Assembly (NCBI RefSeq): GCF_009937955.1
Contig: NZ_AP018439.1
Coordinates: 2,170,001 to 2,234,000, forward strand
DNA length: 64,000 nucleotides
Source: Undibacterium sp. KW1
GTDB lineage: Bacteria > Pseudomonadota > Gammaproteobacteria > Burkholderiales > Burkholderiaceae_D
Direction: 5' to 3'
Shown: piece after piece, positions 1 through 9,575 of the stretch
Layout: each line of letters starts with the position of its first letter
Position numbering within the stretch: the first letter of the stretch is position 1
Position numbers and translations under genes: made by a program
Notes under the pieces: model-generated
What the model was told of the DNA's origin: nothing
The model's database searches: none
What the model saw: only the letters and a program-made list of their open reading frames with translations

Positions 1-1
1 A

Positions 2-796
2 GACGTAGAAAACATCATCCAGAAATTGCTGCAAAATTGCAATTATGAGGTTGAACGCGCACAAAAAGGTATCGTCTATATCGATGAAATCGACAAGATT
101 TCCCGTAAGTCTGATAATCCTTCGATTACCCGCGATGTGTCCGGTGAGGGTGTGCAACAGGCTTTGCTGAAACTGGTTGAAGGTACCATGGCGTCAGTGC
201 CACCTCAAGGTGGCCGCAAGCATCCTAACCAGGATTTCATACAGATAGACACGACCAATATCATGTTCATCTGTGGTGGCGCATTTGATGGCCTGGCCAA
301 GATCATTTCTGACCGTTCAGAGCGCAGTAGCATAGGTTTCTCTGCCAGCGTCAAGAGCCAGACTGAAAAGAGCGCCAGCGAGGTTATGCAGGATGCTGAG
401 CCACAAGATCTGATCAAGTTCGGTCTCATTCCTGAACTGGTAGGTCGTTTGCCTGTGATTGCTACGCTGAATGAGCTGGATGAAGCAGCGCTGATACAAA
501 TTCTGGTAGAGCCTAAAAATGCCCTGATCAAGCAATATGCAAAATTGCTTGAGATGGAAGGTACTGAACTGGATATCCGCCCTGCAGCCTTGCAAGCGAT
601 TGCCAAGAAGGCCATTGCGCGTAAAACCGGTGCCCGTGGCCTGCGTTCCATCCTTGAGCATGCTCTGCTGGATGTCATGTATGACTTGCCTAGCCATCAA
701 AATGTGGAAAAAGTTGTTATTGATGAAAATACCATTACCAATGGCGCCAAACCCTTGCTGATTTACCATGAGCAGCCAAAAGTATCTGGTGCCTGA
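2..796 (+). CDS. clpX: ATP-dependent Clp protease ATP-binding subunit ClpX (3' part)
   Basis: Only the C-terminal part (about 264 residues) is in the window; the gene is open at the left edge, where the frame already reads [10 protein letters not shown]. ClpX is the hexameric AAA+ unfoldase that recognises tagged substrates and feeds them to ClpP in the cytoplasm. Visible ClpX signatures are the Walker B stretch [10 protein letters not shown], the [14 protein letters not shown] segment, the RKH pore loop in GGRKHP, the sensor region ICGGAF and the arginine-rich C-terminal small domain with RKTGARGLR. It lies directly upstream of lon, the usual proteobacterial clpP-clpX-lon order, and is followed by its own terminator. 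Identity is very secure; only the N-terminal zinc-binding domain and Walker A lie outside the window. Confidence 0.97.
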   Translation, partial: DVENIIQKLLQNCNYEVERAQKGIVYIDEIDKISRKSDNPSITRDVSGEGVQQALLKLVEGTMASVPPQGGRKHPNQDFIQIDTTNIMFICGGAFDGLAKIISDRSERSSIGFSASVKSQTEKSASEVMQDAEPQDLIKFGLIPELVGRLPVIATLNELDEAALIQILVEPKNALIKQYAKLLEMEGTELDIRPAALQAIAKKAIARKTGARGLRSILEHALLDVMYDLPSHQNVEKVVIDENTITNGAKPLLIYHEQPKVSGA

Positions 797-819
797 TGGC
801 ATTGTTTGCTGCGAAGTAA

Positions 820-850
820 CAAAAATGGGGACTTAGCTCCCCATTTTTAT
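820..850 (+). terminator. Rho-independent terminator of clpX
   Basis: A hairpin with arms AAAAATGGGG and CCCCATTTTT around the loop ACTTAGCT, followed by a T-rich tract, 25 bases after the clpX stop. Confidence 0.85.
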
Positions 851-1033
851 TTATTTTGCCTTGTTTTAATTTGATTCGAAGTACAATGGTTTAACCAAAC
901 GATTCTGGCTTCAATCGTAAAGCTACCCGGAGAAGCTCTCTGAGTGGCTTTTTTTATTGTTTTTTTCCAGAATGGGCTTGTGTTTCCGCCCAGTGCGCCA
1001 ACATTGTTAACCAGTATTTATGAAAGGTGCGCC

Positions 1034-3454
1034 ATGACGACTACTCTGATTACCGAACAAACCCAATTGCCGTTGTTGCCACTGCGTGATGTCGTTGTAT
1101 TCCCGCACATGGTAATCCCCCTGTTTGTGGGCCGCCCCAAATCCATTAAAGCCCTGGAAGCCGCTATGGATCAGGGTAAAAGCATCATGCTTGCTGCCCA
1201 GAAAGCTGCTGCCAAGGATGAACCTTCGGCAGATGATATCTATGAAATTGGCTGTATCGCCAATATTCTGCAAATGCTGAAATTGCCAGACGGCACTGTC
1301 AAGGTGCTGGTCGAAGGTGCGCAACGTGCGCGGATCAGCAAGATCCATGATTCTGAATCGCATTTCTTTGCCGATTTGACACCGATCGCCGTCGATGAAG
1401 GTGACGAGTCAGAAGTGGAGGCCATGCGCCGTACTATCGTTCAGCAATTTGACCAGTACGTCAAACTGAACAAAAAAATTCCACCAGAAATCCTGGCTTC
1501 GTTGTCTGGCATTGATGACGCTGGTCGCCTGGCTGATACCATCGCCGCGCACCTGCCTCTGAAGCTGGAACAAAAACAAGTCATCCTGGAAATTTTCAGT
1601 GTGGCAAAACGTCTTGAGCATTTGCTCGGTCAACTCGAAGGTGAGCTTGATATCCTGCAAGTTGAGAAACGTATCCGTGGTCGCGTCAAGCGCCAGATGG
1701 AAAAATCCCAGCGTGAGTATTACCTGAACGAACAAGTCAAGGCGATACAGAAAGAGCTGGGCGAGGGTGAGGAAGGCGCGGATATTGACGAGCTGGAGAA
1801 AAAAATCCTGGCCGCCAAGATGCCTAAAGAAGCCCGCGACAAAGCACAGAATGAGTTGAAAAAGCTCAAGATGATGTCCCCGATGTCGGCAGAAGCGACT
1901 GTCGTGCGTAATTACATCGACACTATCGTCAATTTGCCATGGAAGAAAAAATCCAAGGTCAATAATGATTTGACGAATGCTGAAAAAGTATTGGAGGACG
2001 AACACTTTGGCCTCGATAAGGTCAAGGAACGCATCCTGGAATATCTTGCAGTACAACAGCGCGTCGACAAGTTGAAAGCGCCTATCCTGTGTCTGGTAGG
2101 TCCTCCAGGTGTGGGTAAAACCTCGCTGGGGCAATCCATCGCCCGCGCTACGAACCGCAAGTTTGTGCGTATGGCTCTGGGTGGTGTGCGTGATGAAGCA
2201 GAAATTCGCGGTCATCGCCGTACTTACATAGGCTCCATGCCAGGCAAGATTTTGCAAAGCCTGTCCAAGGTCGGTGTACGTAATCCATTATTCCTGCTGG
2301 ATGAAGTCGACAAGATGGGTGCCGACTTCCGTGGTGATCCTTCATCGGCTTTGCTGGAGGTATTGGACCCTGAGCAAAATCACACTTTCTCGGATCACTA
2401 TATCGAAGTCGATTTCGATTTGTCCGATGTGATGTTTGTAGCGACGTCCAACTCTTACAATATTCCGCCAGCATTGCTGGACAGGATGGAAGTGATACGT
2501 CTGTCGGGTTATACCGAAGATGAAAAGACCAGCATTGCCCAGCGTTATCTGTTGCCTAAACAAATCAAGAACAATGGTTTGAAAGAAGGCGAAATCACCG
2601 TTGCTGAAAGTGCAATACGCGACATTATTCGCTATTACACCCGAGAAGCAGGTGTGCGTTCGCTGGAAAGGGAAATCTCCAAAATTTGCCGCAAGGTAGT
2701 GAAAATGCTCTTGTTGAAAAAGACCGAGAAAAAAGCCACGGTCAATTCAAAAAATCTGGATAAATACCTGGGCGTACGTCGTTATGACTTTGGCGTTGCC
2801 GTTAAAGATAACCAGATTGGTCAGGTTGTCGGTCTGGCCTGGACTGAAGTGGGTGGCGATTTGCTGACCATAGAAGCCGTCGCCATGCCAGGTAAAGGTG
2901 GCGTCATCCGCACAGGTACACTGGGCGATGTCATGAAAGAATCCATCGAAGCAGCCCGCACAGTGGTACGCAGCCGCGCCAAACGTCTGGGTATCAAGGC
3001 GGATGTGTTCGAGAAGAGCGACATCCATATCCACGTACCAGAAGGTGCAACACCGAAAGATGGGCCATCTGCCGGTATTGCCATGACCACGGCTCTGGTG
3101 TCAGTATTTACTGGCATCCCGGTCCGTGCTGATGTTGCCATGACAGGTGAAATCACCTTGCGTGGTGAAGTATTGCCTATCGGTGGCCTAAAAGAGAAAT
3201 TGCTGGCTGCTCATCGTGGTGGCATCAAAACAGTATTGATACCTGAGGAAAATGCCAAGGATCTGGCTGAGATCCCGGATAATGTCAAAAACAAACTGGA
3301 AATCATCCCGGTACGCTGGATAGACAAGGTCCTGGAAATTGCACTGGAAACTCAGCCTGTTCCTTTGGTGGATGAGCCTGTTTCTGTGGCGGCTGCAACG
3401 CCGGCTACAGCGCCGACGGAAACTCCTGCAGACACGACGGTTGTTAAGCACTAA
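1034..3454 (+). CDS. lon: ATP-dependent endopeptidase La (Lon)
   Basis: An 806-residue Lon protease: a homohexameric cytoplasmic AAA+ protease that degrades misfolded and regulatory proteins. The N-terminal LON substrate domain is followed by a coiled-coil region, the AAA+ module with Walker A GPPGVGKT (Lys362), and the C-terminal peptidase domain with catalytic Ser679 in PKDGPSAG; both positions match E. coli Lon exactly, which supports the chosen start. That ATG is preceded by GAAAGG; the open frame extends 30 codons further upstream (to 944), but that extension is hydrophobic, unlike Lon N-termini, and lacks a good ribosome-binding site. The Ala/Thr/Pro-rich tail after about residue 785 is longer than in E. 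coli. Flanked by clpX upstream and a strong terminator downstream, so probably a single-gene unit. Heat-shock control is typical of the family but I did not identify a convincing sigma-32 promoter. Confidence 0.97.
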   Translation: MTTTLITEQTQLPLLPLRDVVVFPHMVIPLFVGRPKSIKALEAAMDQGKSIMLAAQKAAAKDEPSADDIYEIGCIANILQMLKLPDGTVKVLVEGAQRARISKIHDSESHFFADLTPIAVDEGDESEVEAMRRTIVQQFDQYVKLNKKIPPEILASLSGIDDAGRLADTIAAHLPLKLEQKQVILEIFSVAKRLEHLLGQLEGELDILQVEKRIRGRVKRQMEKSQREYYLNEQVKAIQKELGEGEEGADIDELEKKILAAKMPKEARDKAQNELKKLKMMSPMSAEATVVRNYIDTIVNLPWKKKSKVNNDLTNAEKVLEDEHFGLDKVKERILEYLAVQQRVDKLKAPILCLVGPPGVGKTSLGQSIARATNRKFVRMALGGVRDEAEIRGHRRTYIGSMPGKILQSLSKVGVRNPLFLLDEVDKMGADFRGDPSSALLEVLDPEQNHTFSDHYIEVDFDLSDVMFVATSNSYNIPPALLDRMEVIRLSGYTEDEKTSIAQRYLLPKQIKNNGLKEGEITVAESAIRDIIRYYTREAGVRSLEREISKICRKVVKMLLLKKTEKKATVNSKNLDKYLGVRRYDFGVAVKDNQIGQVVGLAWTEVGGDLLTIEAVAMPGKGGVIRTGTLGDVMKESIEAARTVVRSRAKRLGIKADVFEKSDIHIHVPEGATPKDGPSAGIAMTTALVSVFTGIPVRADVAMTGEITLRGEVLPIGGLKEKLLAAHRGGIKTVLIPEENAKDLAEIPDNVKNKLEIIPVRWIDKVLEIALETQPVPLVDEPVSVAAATPATAPTETPADTTVVKH

Positions 3455-3486
3455 GTTTTTGAAGTAACAGCTCGTTGCTCTGAAAT

Positions 3487-3519
3487 GAAAAACGTCCGGG
3501 ACATCCGGACGTTTTTTTA
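3487..3519 (+). terminator. Rho-independent terminator of lon
   Basis: Perfect 9-bp stem AACGTCCGG/CCGGACGTT followed by a run of Ts, 33 bases after the lon stop. Confidence 0.9.
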
Positions 3520-3637
3520 TGCCTGCTGCTTTTTAATCATTCATGGTGTGTACGCTTATTGGTAAAGGCTGGGAAAGCAGAGAGTGACTTACCAGCAGGC
3601 AGAAACAAATAAGCTTGAGAAATAAGCTTGAGATTCT

Positions 3638-3680
3638 GCCCGGGCGTGAAGTAAACGAGAGGGTAAAATCACGCCCGGGC
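3638..3680 (-). terminator. Hairpin downstream of lexA
   Basis: Perfect 12-bp inverted repeat (GCCCGGGCGTGA and its complement, 3638-3649 and 3669-3680) just past the lexA stop. It lacks a long T tract on the minus strand, so it may be a weak terminator or an mRNA 3'-end stabiliser. A short direct repeat containing AATAAGCTTGAG lies next to it at about 3608-3633. Confidence 0.5.
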
Positions 3681-3685
3681 TGACC

Positions 3686-4342
3686 TCAAACCCAGTTGCG
3701 CATGAGGCCGACAGCCAGACCTTCCAGCGCGAAATCTTCTTCCGAGTCGCCAATCTTGATGACAGGATAATCCGGGTTCTCTGGCATCAGTTCTATCAGG
3801 CTGCCAGTTTTTTTATAGCGCTTGACGGTCACATCATCACCCAGGCGCGCAACCACGATCTGGCCATTGCGGGCACTGTCAGCCTTTTTGACGGCCAGCA
3901 AGTCACCGTCAAATATGCCAGCATCGCGCATGGACATGCCGCGCACCTTCAGTAAAAAATCTGGCTTGGCAGAAAACAGGGCAGGATCTACGTGGTAAGT
4001 GGATTCTATATGTTCACTGGCCAGTATCGGGGAGCCAGCGGCAACGCGGCCAACCAGTGGCAGGGCAAGTTGCAATAGAGCGGGGTGAGGCAAGGCCAGT
4101 TGCTTGCCTGTGATATGGCTGGACAACTCTGACTCCAGCAGGCGTATGCCGCGTGAAGTACCTGCCGCAATTTCTATGACGCCTTTTCGTGCCAGAGCTT
4201 GCAGATGTTCTTCTGCCGCATTGGTGGAGCGAAACCCCAGTTCTGTCGCAATCTCGGCCCGGGTAGGGGGAAATCCCGTGTTTTGAATGGCGTCTTTGAT
4301 CAGGTTCAGGATTTGTTCCTGGCGGGAAGTGAGTTTGAGCAT
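3686..4342 (-). CDS. lexA: SOS response repressor LexA
   Basis: A 218-residue LexA: dimeric repressor of DNA-damage genes that cleaves itself when bound to activated RecA. The N-terminal winged helix (about residues 1-65) starts [10 protein letters not shown] and has the recognition region [12 protein letters not shown]. The self-cleavage site is Ala102-Gly103 (VAAGSP), and the serine-lysine dyad is Ser137 (GMSMRD) and Lys174 (TVKRYKK). I chose the ATG at 4342 because it gives the canonical MLKLT start; the open frame continues 39 codons further upstream but would run through the LexA operators. Two LexA boxes lie directly upstream, so the gene is autoregulated, and they predict the same control of umuDC in the island. 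Transcribed alone, divergent from the rpsF operon. Confidence 0.97.
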   Translation of the reverse strand: MLKLTSRQEQILNLIKDAIQNTGFPPTRAEIATELGFRSTNAAEEHLQALARKGVIEIAAGTSRGIRLLESELSSHITGKQLALPHPALLQLALPLVGRVAAGSPILASEHIESTYHVDPALFSAKPDFLLKVRGMSMRDAGIFDGDLLAVKKADSARNGQIVVARLGDDVTVKRYKKTGSLIELMPENPDYPVIKIGDSEEDFALEGLAVGLMRNWV

Positions 4343-4364
4343 GGCGTTTTCTAGTGTTAAGGTG

Positions 4365-4397
4365 CTGTATATACAAGCAGTCTGTATTTTTATACAG
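4365..4397 (-). promoter_or_regulatory. Two abutting LexA (SOS) boxes controlling lexA
   Basis: CTGTATATACAAGCAG (4365-4380) and CTGTATTTTTATACAG (4382-4397), both of the CTG-N10-CAG form of the proteobacterial SOS box, separated by one base and 22 bases upstream of the lexA start. The distal box is the closer match to the palindromic consensus. Two dimers side by side suggest tight, possibly cooperative autorepression. Confidence 0.9.
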
Positions 4398-4550
4398 TAA
4401 AGCTGAATATGCAAGTCAAAATGACCGTAATTACTGAGAAATCTGAAAAAATACCTCACTTACGATGAGGAATTGGCAGATAAATTGCCTAAGTCACTGA
4501 TCTAATTGATCAATATGAAAAACTGGGTTATTATTATCGGCTTTCCTCTT

Positions 4551-4578
4551 CCCGCACTCGTCTTGACGCCGAGGCGGG
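4551..4578 (+). promoter_or_regulatory. Possible leader hairpin of the rpsF operon
   Basis: CCCGC (4551-4555) can pair with GCGGG (4574-4578) in the untranslated leader about 30 bases before rpsF, and the enclosed sequence has a GCCGA element. Many bacteria carry an S6:S18-binding autoregulatory hairpin with a CCG bulge here; whether this is that motif is an inference. Confidence 0.3.
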
Positions 4579-4606
4579 CTATTTTTATTGTCCACAAGGA
4601 GAATAT

Positions 4607-4975
4607 ATGCGTCATTATGAAATCGTATTTATCGTACATCCAGATCAGAGCGAGCAAGTTCCTGCAATGATCGAGCGCTACAAGGCAAGTGTTGTAGCCC
4701 GTGGTGGTCAAATCCACCGCGTTGAAGACTGGGGCCGTCGTCAACTGGCTTACATGATTCAAAAACTGGCGAAAGCGCACTACGTTTGCATGAACATCGA
4801 ATGCGATGCTGAAACTCTGCTCGAGTTGGAAACAGCATTCAAATTCAATGATGCTGTCTTGCGTCACCTGACAGTCAAATTGAAAAAAGCAGAAACAACA
4901 CCTTCTCCTATGATGAAAGCTGTTCAGAAAGAAGATGCTGCAAAAGCGCAACGTGTTGAAGCACCTGCTGCTTAA
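4607..4975 (+). CDS. rpsF: 30S ribosomal protein S6
   Basis: A 122-residue S6, which binds the central domain of 16S rRNA together with S18. It starts with the family's [15 protein letters not shown] and contains the conserved DWGRRQLAY segment; the last ~25 residues are a charged/Ala-rich tail. The ATG is preceded by AAGGAG (4596-4601). First gene of rpsF-priB-rpsR-rplI. Confidence 0.97.
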   Translation: MRHYEIVFIVHPDQSEQVPAMIERYKASVVARGGQIHRVEDWGRRQLAYMIQKLAKAHYVCMNIECDAETLLELETAFKFNDAVLRHLTVKLKKAETTPSPMMKAVQKEDAAKAQRVEAPAA

Positions 4976-5002
4976 TAATTGACAAAGGTCGCGTAAAAAA
5001 TA

Positions 5003-5302
5003 GTGAATCAGCTGAAGCTCGTAGCCCGGATTGTGGAAAAAAGCGCATTGCGCTACACCCCGGCCGGTATTCCGATAGCTTCTGCTACCTTGATGCATAG
5101 TTCAGAAACTCGTGAGGCGAACACTGTCCGCCAGGTCGAGTTTGAGATTTCTGCGATGGCTGCTGGTGAAATATCCCGGCGTTTTACAGAAATTGCCCTG
5201 GAACAGCCCATGGAATTCACCGGTTTTTTAGCGCGCAAAAATCGCAATAGCAAAAGTCTCGTTTTTCATATCACTGAATTCGGGACACATTTACTAGATT
5301 AG
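5003..5302 (+). CDS. priB: Primosomal replication protein N (PriB)
   Basis: A 99-residue single-OB-fold protein that helps reload DnaB at collapsed replication forks through PriA. The sequence starts MNQLKLVARIVEK and has the SSB-like pattern (GIPIASATLMH, FEISAMAAGEI, GFLARKN). Translation starts at GTG 5003, 27 bases after rpsF; no in-frame ATG exists near. Its position between rpsF and rpsR is characteristic, and dnaB, its functional partner, follows the operon. Confidence 0.93.
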   Translation: MNQLKLVARIVEKSALRYTPAGIPIASATLMHSSETREANTVRQVEFEISAMAAGEISRRFTEIALEQPMEFTGFLARKNRNSKSLVFHITEFGTHLLD

Positions 5303-5311
5303 GAGCCAAAA

Positions 5312-5596
5312 ATGGCATTCGGTAAAAAATTCGACAAAAGCAAATTGAAGCAAAAGCGTCAACAACAAAACCCTTTGTTCAAGCGCAAAAAATTCTGCCG
5401 CTTCACAGCAGCACATGTAGAAAAAGTTGACTACAAAGACATCGACACACTGAAAGATTTCGTGCAAGAAAACGGCAAAATCATGCCAGCACGTTTGACC
5501 GGTACAAAAGCGCTGTATCAACGTCAAGTTGACACTGCAATCAAACGTGCACGTTACCTCGCGTTGCTGCCATACACTGATTTGCACACAGCGTAA
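5312..5596 (+). CDS. rpsR: 30S ribosomal protein S18
   Basis: A 94-residue S18, the S6 partner in the small subunit. The core ([11 protein letters not shown], then the DIDTLKDFV and [11 protein letters not shown] segments) is typical; an extra ~20 basic residues at the N-terminus make it longer than the E. coli protein (75), as in other betaproteobacteria. GGAG upstream of the ATG. Third gene of the operon. Confidence 0.96.
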   Translation: MAFGKKFDKSKLKQKRQQQNPLFKRKKFCRFTAAHVEKVDYKDIDTLKDFVQENGKIMPARLTGTKALYQRQVDTAIKRARYLALLPYTDLHTA

Positions 5597-5622
5597 TTGA
5601 CGACAAGGTAAAGGAGAAAAAT

Positions 5623-6075
5623 ATGCAAGTTATTCTGTTGGATAAAGTCGTTAATCTCGGCAATCTGGGTGATGTAGTTCGCGTAAAAGACGGCTATGCA
5701 CGTAACTTTTTGATTCCACAACGTATGGCTCGTCGTGCTACGACAGCTGCAGTTGCTGAATTCGAAGCTAAACGCGCTGAACTGGAAAAAGCAGCAGCAG
5801 CCAAATTGGCAGCAGCTCAAGCTCAAGGCGAAAAACTGTCCGGTCTGACCGTGCAAATCACACAAAAAGCGGGTGTAGATGGCCGTTTGTTTGGTTCAGT
5901 TACTAATGCTGATATCGCTGAAGCCCTGACTAAACAAGGTTTTGCGGTAGAAAAAGCACAAGTGCGTTTGCCACAAGGTCCATTGAAGATCGCTGGCGAT
6001 CACAGTGTTTCCGTTGCTCTGCACACTGATGTAGTAGTTGACGTTATCGTTGCTGTATTGGGCGAACACGCTTAA
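5623..6075 (+). CDS. rplI: 50S ribosomal protein L9
   Basis: A 150-residue L9 of usual length. The N-terminal domain starts [13 protein letters not shown] with the YARNFLIP motif, then the long connecting helix (about residues 42-75) and the C-terminal rRNA-binding domain with [18 protein letters not shown] precedes the ATG. Last gene of the rpsF operon, closed by a strong terminator. Confidence 0.97.
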   Translation: MQVILLDKVVNLGNLGDVVRVKDGYARNFLIPQRMARRATTAAVAEFEAKRAELEKAAAAKLAAAQAQGEKLSGLTVQITQKAGVDGRLFGSVTNADIAEALTKQGFAVEKAQVRLPQGPLKIAGDHSVSVALHTDVVVDVIVAVLGEHA

Positions 6076-6094
6076 TTTGCTTTCTTGGCAAATT

Positions 6095-6125
6095 CAAAAA
6101 AGCCGGGTTTTCCCGGCTTTTTTTA
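6095..6125 (+). terminator. Terminator of the rpsF-rplI operon
   Basis: A-tract, stem AGCCGGG/CCCGGCT with a TTTT loop, then seven Ts, 20 bases after the rplI stop. Confidence 0.92.
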
Positions 6126-6205
6126 TGTGGATGGCCGAATTTTGAGCGATTTCGCTATTTGTCACAAACTTGTCACAAACTGGTTCATTTCTCCATGCTG
6201 GGACG

Positions 6206-6234
6206 TTCTGATAGTCTGATTTAACGGTTATAAT
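6206..6234 (+). promoter_or_regulatory. Candidate dnaB promoter
   Basis: A perfect -10 hexamer TATAAT at 6229-6234 with a weak -35 (TTCTGA, 6206-6211, 17-bp spacing). Transcription would start close to 6241, almost at the ATG at 6242, implying a leaderless or near-leaderless mRNA. Confidence 0.5.
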
Positions 6235-6241
6235 GCGCGCC

Positions 6242-7630
6242 ATGAAAGCTGGTTCTGATCCTCAACTTGATGCCTTGCGTGTCCCCCCTCATTCCATAGA
6301 AGCAGAGCAATCTGTTCTCGGAGGTTTGCTGCTTGATAATGCCGCCTGGGATCGTATCGCTGACTTCATCAACGAAGAAGATTTTTATCGTTATGACCAC
6401 AGGATTATTTTCCAGTGCATGGTCAAATTGATCAATTCTTCCCGTCCTGCTGACGTCATCACTGTGTATGAAGCCCTGAATGGCATGGGCAAGGCAGAAG
6501 ACGCCGGTGGCCTTACCTACCTCAACGCGCTCGCGCAGAATACGCCTTCGGCTGCGAATATACGCCGCTATGCAGAGATCGTGCGTGACCGTGGTGTCTT
6601 GCGCAAGCTGATTACCGTGGCAGATGAGATCTCAGGGGACGCCTTTAACCCGCAAGGGAAAGAGGTCAAGCAAATGCTGGACGCGGCGGAATCCAAGATT
6701 TTTGCCATCGCCGAAGAGGGCGCGCGTGGAGCACAAGGTTTCCAGGCCATCCAGCCCTTGCTGACACAAGTCGTTGAACGCATTGATGAATTGTACAACC
6801 GCGACAACCAGAACGATATTACCGGTGTGCCTACCGGTTTTGTTGATCTGGACAAAATGACTTCAGGTTTGCAGCCAGGTGATCTGATCATTGTGGCGGG
6901 ACGTCCATCCATGGGTAAAACTGCCTTCTCGCTGAATATAGGTGAGAACGTGGCCATAGACAGTGGCTTGCCAGTCGCCGTGTTCTCCATGGAGATGGGT
7001 GGCGCCCAGTTGGCCATGCGTATGCTGGGTTCGGTAGGTCGTCTGGATCAAAGCCGCCTGCGGGTCGGCAAGCTGACTGATGAAGACTGGCCCCGCCTGA
7101 CGCATGCGATACAAAAAATGAATGATGCGCAGTTGTACATTGATGAAACACCAGCGTTGAGTTCTATTGAATTGCGTGCCCGATCACGCCGCCTGGCGCG
7201 CCAGTGTGGCAAACTGGGTTTGGTGATAGTCGATTACTTGCAATTGATGTCAGCCAATAATGCCGGTGAAAACCGTGCGACCGAGATTTCTGAAATTTCC
7301 CGTAACTTGAAGGGCTTGGCAAAAGAACTGCATTGTCCAGTGATTGCCTTATCCCAGTTGAACCGCTCCCTGGAACAAAGGCCAAATAAACGTCCTGTCA
7401 TGTCTGACTTGCGTGAATCTGGTGCGATTGAACAGGATGCTGACGTCATCATCTTTTTGTATCGTGACCAGGTATACAACCCGGATTCACCGGACAAGGG
7501 GACGGCAGAAATCATTATTGGTAAGCAGCGTAACGGCCCCATTGGTAGCGTGCGTCTGACTTTTCTGGGTGAATACACCAAATTCGATAACTATGTCGGT
7601 CATTTGTCCGTGTTTGGTGATAACGAATAA
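6242..7630 (+). CDS. dnaB: Replicative DNA helicase DnaB
   Basis: About 462 residues. Hexameric 5'-3' helicase that drives the replication fork and recruits primase. N-terminal domain begins at VPPHSIEAEQSVLGG; the RecA-like C-terminal domain carries Walker A GRPSMGKTAF (Lys226), VIVDYLQLM (Walker B), SQLNRSLEQR and the DLRESGAIEQDAD arginine-finger region. Two starts are possible: ATG 6233 overlaps the TATAAT of the likely promoter, so I prefer ATG 6242. Neither has a ribosome-binding site. It follows the rpsF-priB-rpsR-rplI operon after a terminator, which ties it to PriB functionally but gives it its own promoter. Confidence 0.96.
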   Translation: MKAGSDPQLDALRVPPHSIEAEQSVLGGLLLDNAAWDRIADFINEEDFYRYDHRIIFQCMVKLINSSRPADVITVYEALNGMGKAEDAGGLTYLNALAQNTPSAANIRRYAEIVRDRGVLRKLITVADEISGDAFNPQGKEVKQMLDAAESKIFAIAEEGARGAQGFQAIQPLLTQVVERIDELYNRDNQNDITGVPTGFVDLDKMTSGLQPGDLIIVAGRPSMGKTAFSLNIGENVAIDSGLPVAVFSMEMGGAQLAMRMLGSVGRLDQSRLRVGKLTDEDWPRLTHAIQKMNDAQLYIDETPALSSIELRARSRRLARQCGKLGLVIVDYLQLMSANNAGENRATEISEISRNLKGLAKELHCPVIALSQLNRSLEQRPNKRPVMSDLRESGAIEQDADVIIFLYRDQVYNPDSPDKGTAEIIIGKQRNGPIGSVRLTFLGEYTKFDNYVGHLSVFGDNE

Positions 7631-7781
7631 TATTGAAAAAAGTATGAACTGATATTGATTGCTTGGTAGAGACGAAGTGGTGTTGTAAAGACTTAAAAGT
7701 AGAACAGTGTTGCCAGGCATGTTTGTATGCATGCACTTTCCTGGACAATTCTAGAAATCTTATATTTTCAGTGAGAATAAA

Positions 7782-8408
7782 ATGTTTGGACGCTTGATGC
7801 CCACCGAGGGCAAATTTTTTGAACTCTTCAATCAACATGCTGAGTTATGTGTCAAAGGCTCCAAGGAAATGGTTGCCCTGATGACGAACTTTGATGACCT
7901 GGAGATCCGTGTTCACGCGATAGAGAGCATAGAAAAACAGGCTGATACTGTCACTTACAACACGATAGAATTGTTGCACAAAACCTTCATCACACCACTG
8001 GACCGTGATGACATCCACAAACTGATCACACGGATGGATGATATTCTGGATTTGCTGGAAGATGCGGGCCAGACCATCTCCCTGTACGATATCCGTGAAA
8101 TCACACCAGAAGCCAAGCGCCTTGCTGAACTTTGCCTGGGTTGTGCCGAGAAAGTGAAGGCAGCCGTAGCCTTGCTGCACAACATGGATAATTCCCGCGA
8201 AATTCTGGCACTGTGCGAAGAAATCGACCGCCTGGAATCAGACGCTGACCATGTCATGCGCGCTGCCATGTCCAAACTGTTCCGCGATGAACCTGATGTC
8301 CGCAATCTGATTAAACTCAAAGCGATTTACGAAATTCTGGAAACAGTAACGGATCGTTGTGAGGATGTCGCCAATATCATAGAAGGCATTATTGTTGAGA
8401 ACGCTTAA
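7782..8408 (+). CDS. DUF47 family (PhoU-like) phosphate-transport accessory protein
   Basis: A 208-residue all-helical protein of the DUF47/PhoU-like family. Features are the MFGRLMPTEGKFFELF start, HAIESIEKQADTVTYNTIELLHKTFITPLDRDDIH, which is the family's best-conserved stretch (metal-binding E/D pattern), and the C-terminal KLKAIYEILETVTDRCEDVANIIEGI. Members are normally encoded next to a Pit transporter and are thought to modulate it; that is the arrangement here, with pit beginning 84 bases downstream. Precise biochemical role not established from sequence. Confidence 0.88.
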   Translation: MFGRLMPTEGKFFELFNQHAELCVKGSKEMVALMTNFDDLEIRVHAIESIEKQADTVTYNTIELLHKTFITPLDRDDIHKLITRMDDILDLLEDAGQTISLYDIREITPEAKRLAELCLGCAEKVKAAVALLHNMDNSREILALCEEIDRLESDADHVMRAAMSKLFRDEPDVRNLIKLKAIYEILETVTDRCEDVANIIEGIIVENA

Positions 8409-8492
8409 GCGTCTGACTTTTTTATTTTGACGCTTAATTGACGCTTAACAGTTCTCTGTCAATGCAGAGAGCGAACAAGGGAATTCACTTTT

Positions 8493-9503
8493 ATGCAATC
8501 CTTTCATATGAGCCTGTATGTCATCATCTTATTGGTGGTACTGGCATTGTTATTCGATTTCATGAACGGCTTCCATGATGCCGCCAATGCGATCGCAACC
8601 GTTGTATCGACGGGAGTATTGAAGCCTAGCCAGGCTGTAGCCATGGCTGCCTTATTCAATGTATTTGCTTTTTTTGTTTTTAACCTGTCAGTTGCCAAGA
8701 CCATAGGCAAAGGTACGATTGATCCTGTCATTGTTGATCACTATGTCATCTTTGGTGCCCTGGTCGGGGCGATATTCTGGAATCTGGTGACCTGGTATTT
8801 CGGTATCCCGTCCTCGTCTTCACACGCCCTGATTGGTGGCCTGATAGGCGCTGCAGTGGCGAAAGAAGGTACTGGGGCCCTGATTGCTGCTGGTCTGTAC
8901 AAGATCATCCTGTTTATCGTCTTGTCACCCTTGCTGGGCTTTGTGCTGGGTTCCGTGATGATGCTGATTGTCTCCTGGCTGTTCGTTAAGTCGACACCAA
9001 GGAAAGTGGATAAATGGTTCCGTCGCCTGCAACTGGTATCAGCTTCTGTCTTCAGTCTGGGACATGGTGGTAATGATGCTCAGAAGACCATGGGCATCAT
9101 CTGGATGTTGTTGATTGCTGCCGGTTATTCCAGTGAGGCTGATAAAGGCCCGCCGAGCTGGGTAGTGTATTCCTGCTATGCAGCCATAGGCCTGGGTACC
9201 TTGTTTGGTGGCTGGCGTATCGTGAAAACCATGGGTCAGAAAATCACCAAACTCAAACCAGTAGGCGGTTTTTGTGCTGAAACCGGTGGTGCCATCACCC
9301 TGATCATGGCAACGGTACTGGGCATTCCTGTATCGACAACGCACACCATTACTGGTGCGATCGTTGGTGTAGGTTCAGCGCAAAAAATGTCTGCAGTGCG
9401 CTGGGGTGTTGCTGGCAATATCGTCTGGGCATGGATTTTGACAATCCCGGCTTCTGCATTTGTGGCAGCCATAGCCTGGTGGATAGGTAAACACATCCTG
9501 TAG
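8493..9503 (+). CDS. pit: Inorganic phosphate transporter, PiT family
   Basis: A 336-residue inner-membrane low-affinity phosphate (metal-phosphate)/H+ symporter. Both PiT signature repeats are visible: FDFMNGFHDAANAIATVVSTG near the N-terminus and GHGGNDAQKTMGI in the second half, with the paired GIPSSSSHALIGGLIG and GIPVSTTHTITGAIVG motifs. About ten hydrophobic segments. AAGGGA at 8477-8482 supports ATG 8493 over the ATG five codons later. Forms an operon with the DUF47 protein and ends at a strong terminator. Confidence 0.93.
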   Translation: MQSFHMSLYVIILLVVLALLFDFMNGFHDAANAIATVVSTGVLKPSQAVAMAALFNVFAFFVFNLSVAKTIGKGTIDPVIVDHYVIFGALVGAIFWNLVTWYFGIPSSSSHALIGGLIGAAVAKEGTGALIAAGLYKIILFIVLSPLLGFVLGSVMMLIVSWLFVKSTPRKVDKWFRRLQLVSASVFSLGHGGNDAQKTMGIIWMLLIAAGYSSEADKGPPSWVVYSCYAAIGLGTLFGGWRIVKTMGQKITKLKPVGGFCAETGGAITLIMATVLGIPVSTTHTITGAIVGVGSAQKMSAVRWGVAGNIVWAWILTIPASAFVAAIAWWIGKHIL

Positions 9504-9521
9504 GGAAAAATACTGATGCAT

Positions 9522-9563
9522 AAAAAAGCGCCTCAGTTCACACGAACTGAGGCGCTTTTTCTT
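9522..9563. terminator. Bidirectional terminator between pit and the LytTR regulator
   Basis: A-tract, 13-bp stem AGCGCCTCAGTTC/GAACTGAGGCGCT around a short loop, then a T-tract. Lies between convergent genes, 18 bases after pit and 12 before the stop of the minus-strand regulator, so it can serve both. Confidence 0.9.
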
Positions 9564-9575
9564 GGACGCTTGCGC

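Noticed and set aside
944..1033. 30-codon N-terminal extension of Lon
   Set aside because: No ribosome-binding site; the internal ATG at 1034 puts Lys362 and Ser679 at the E. coli positions.
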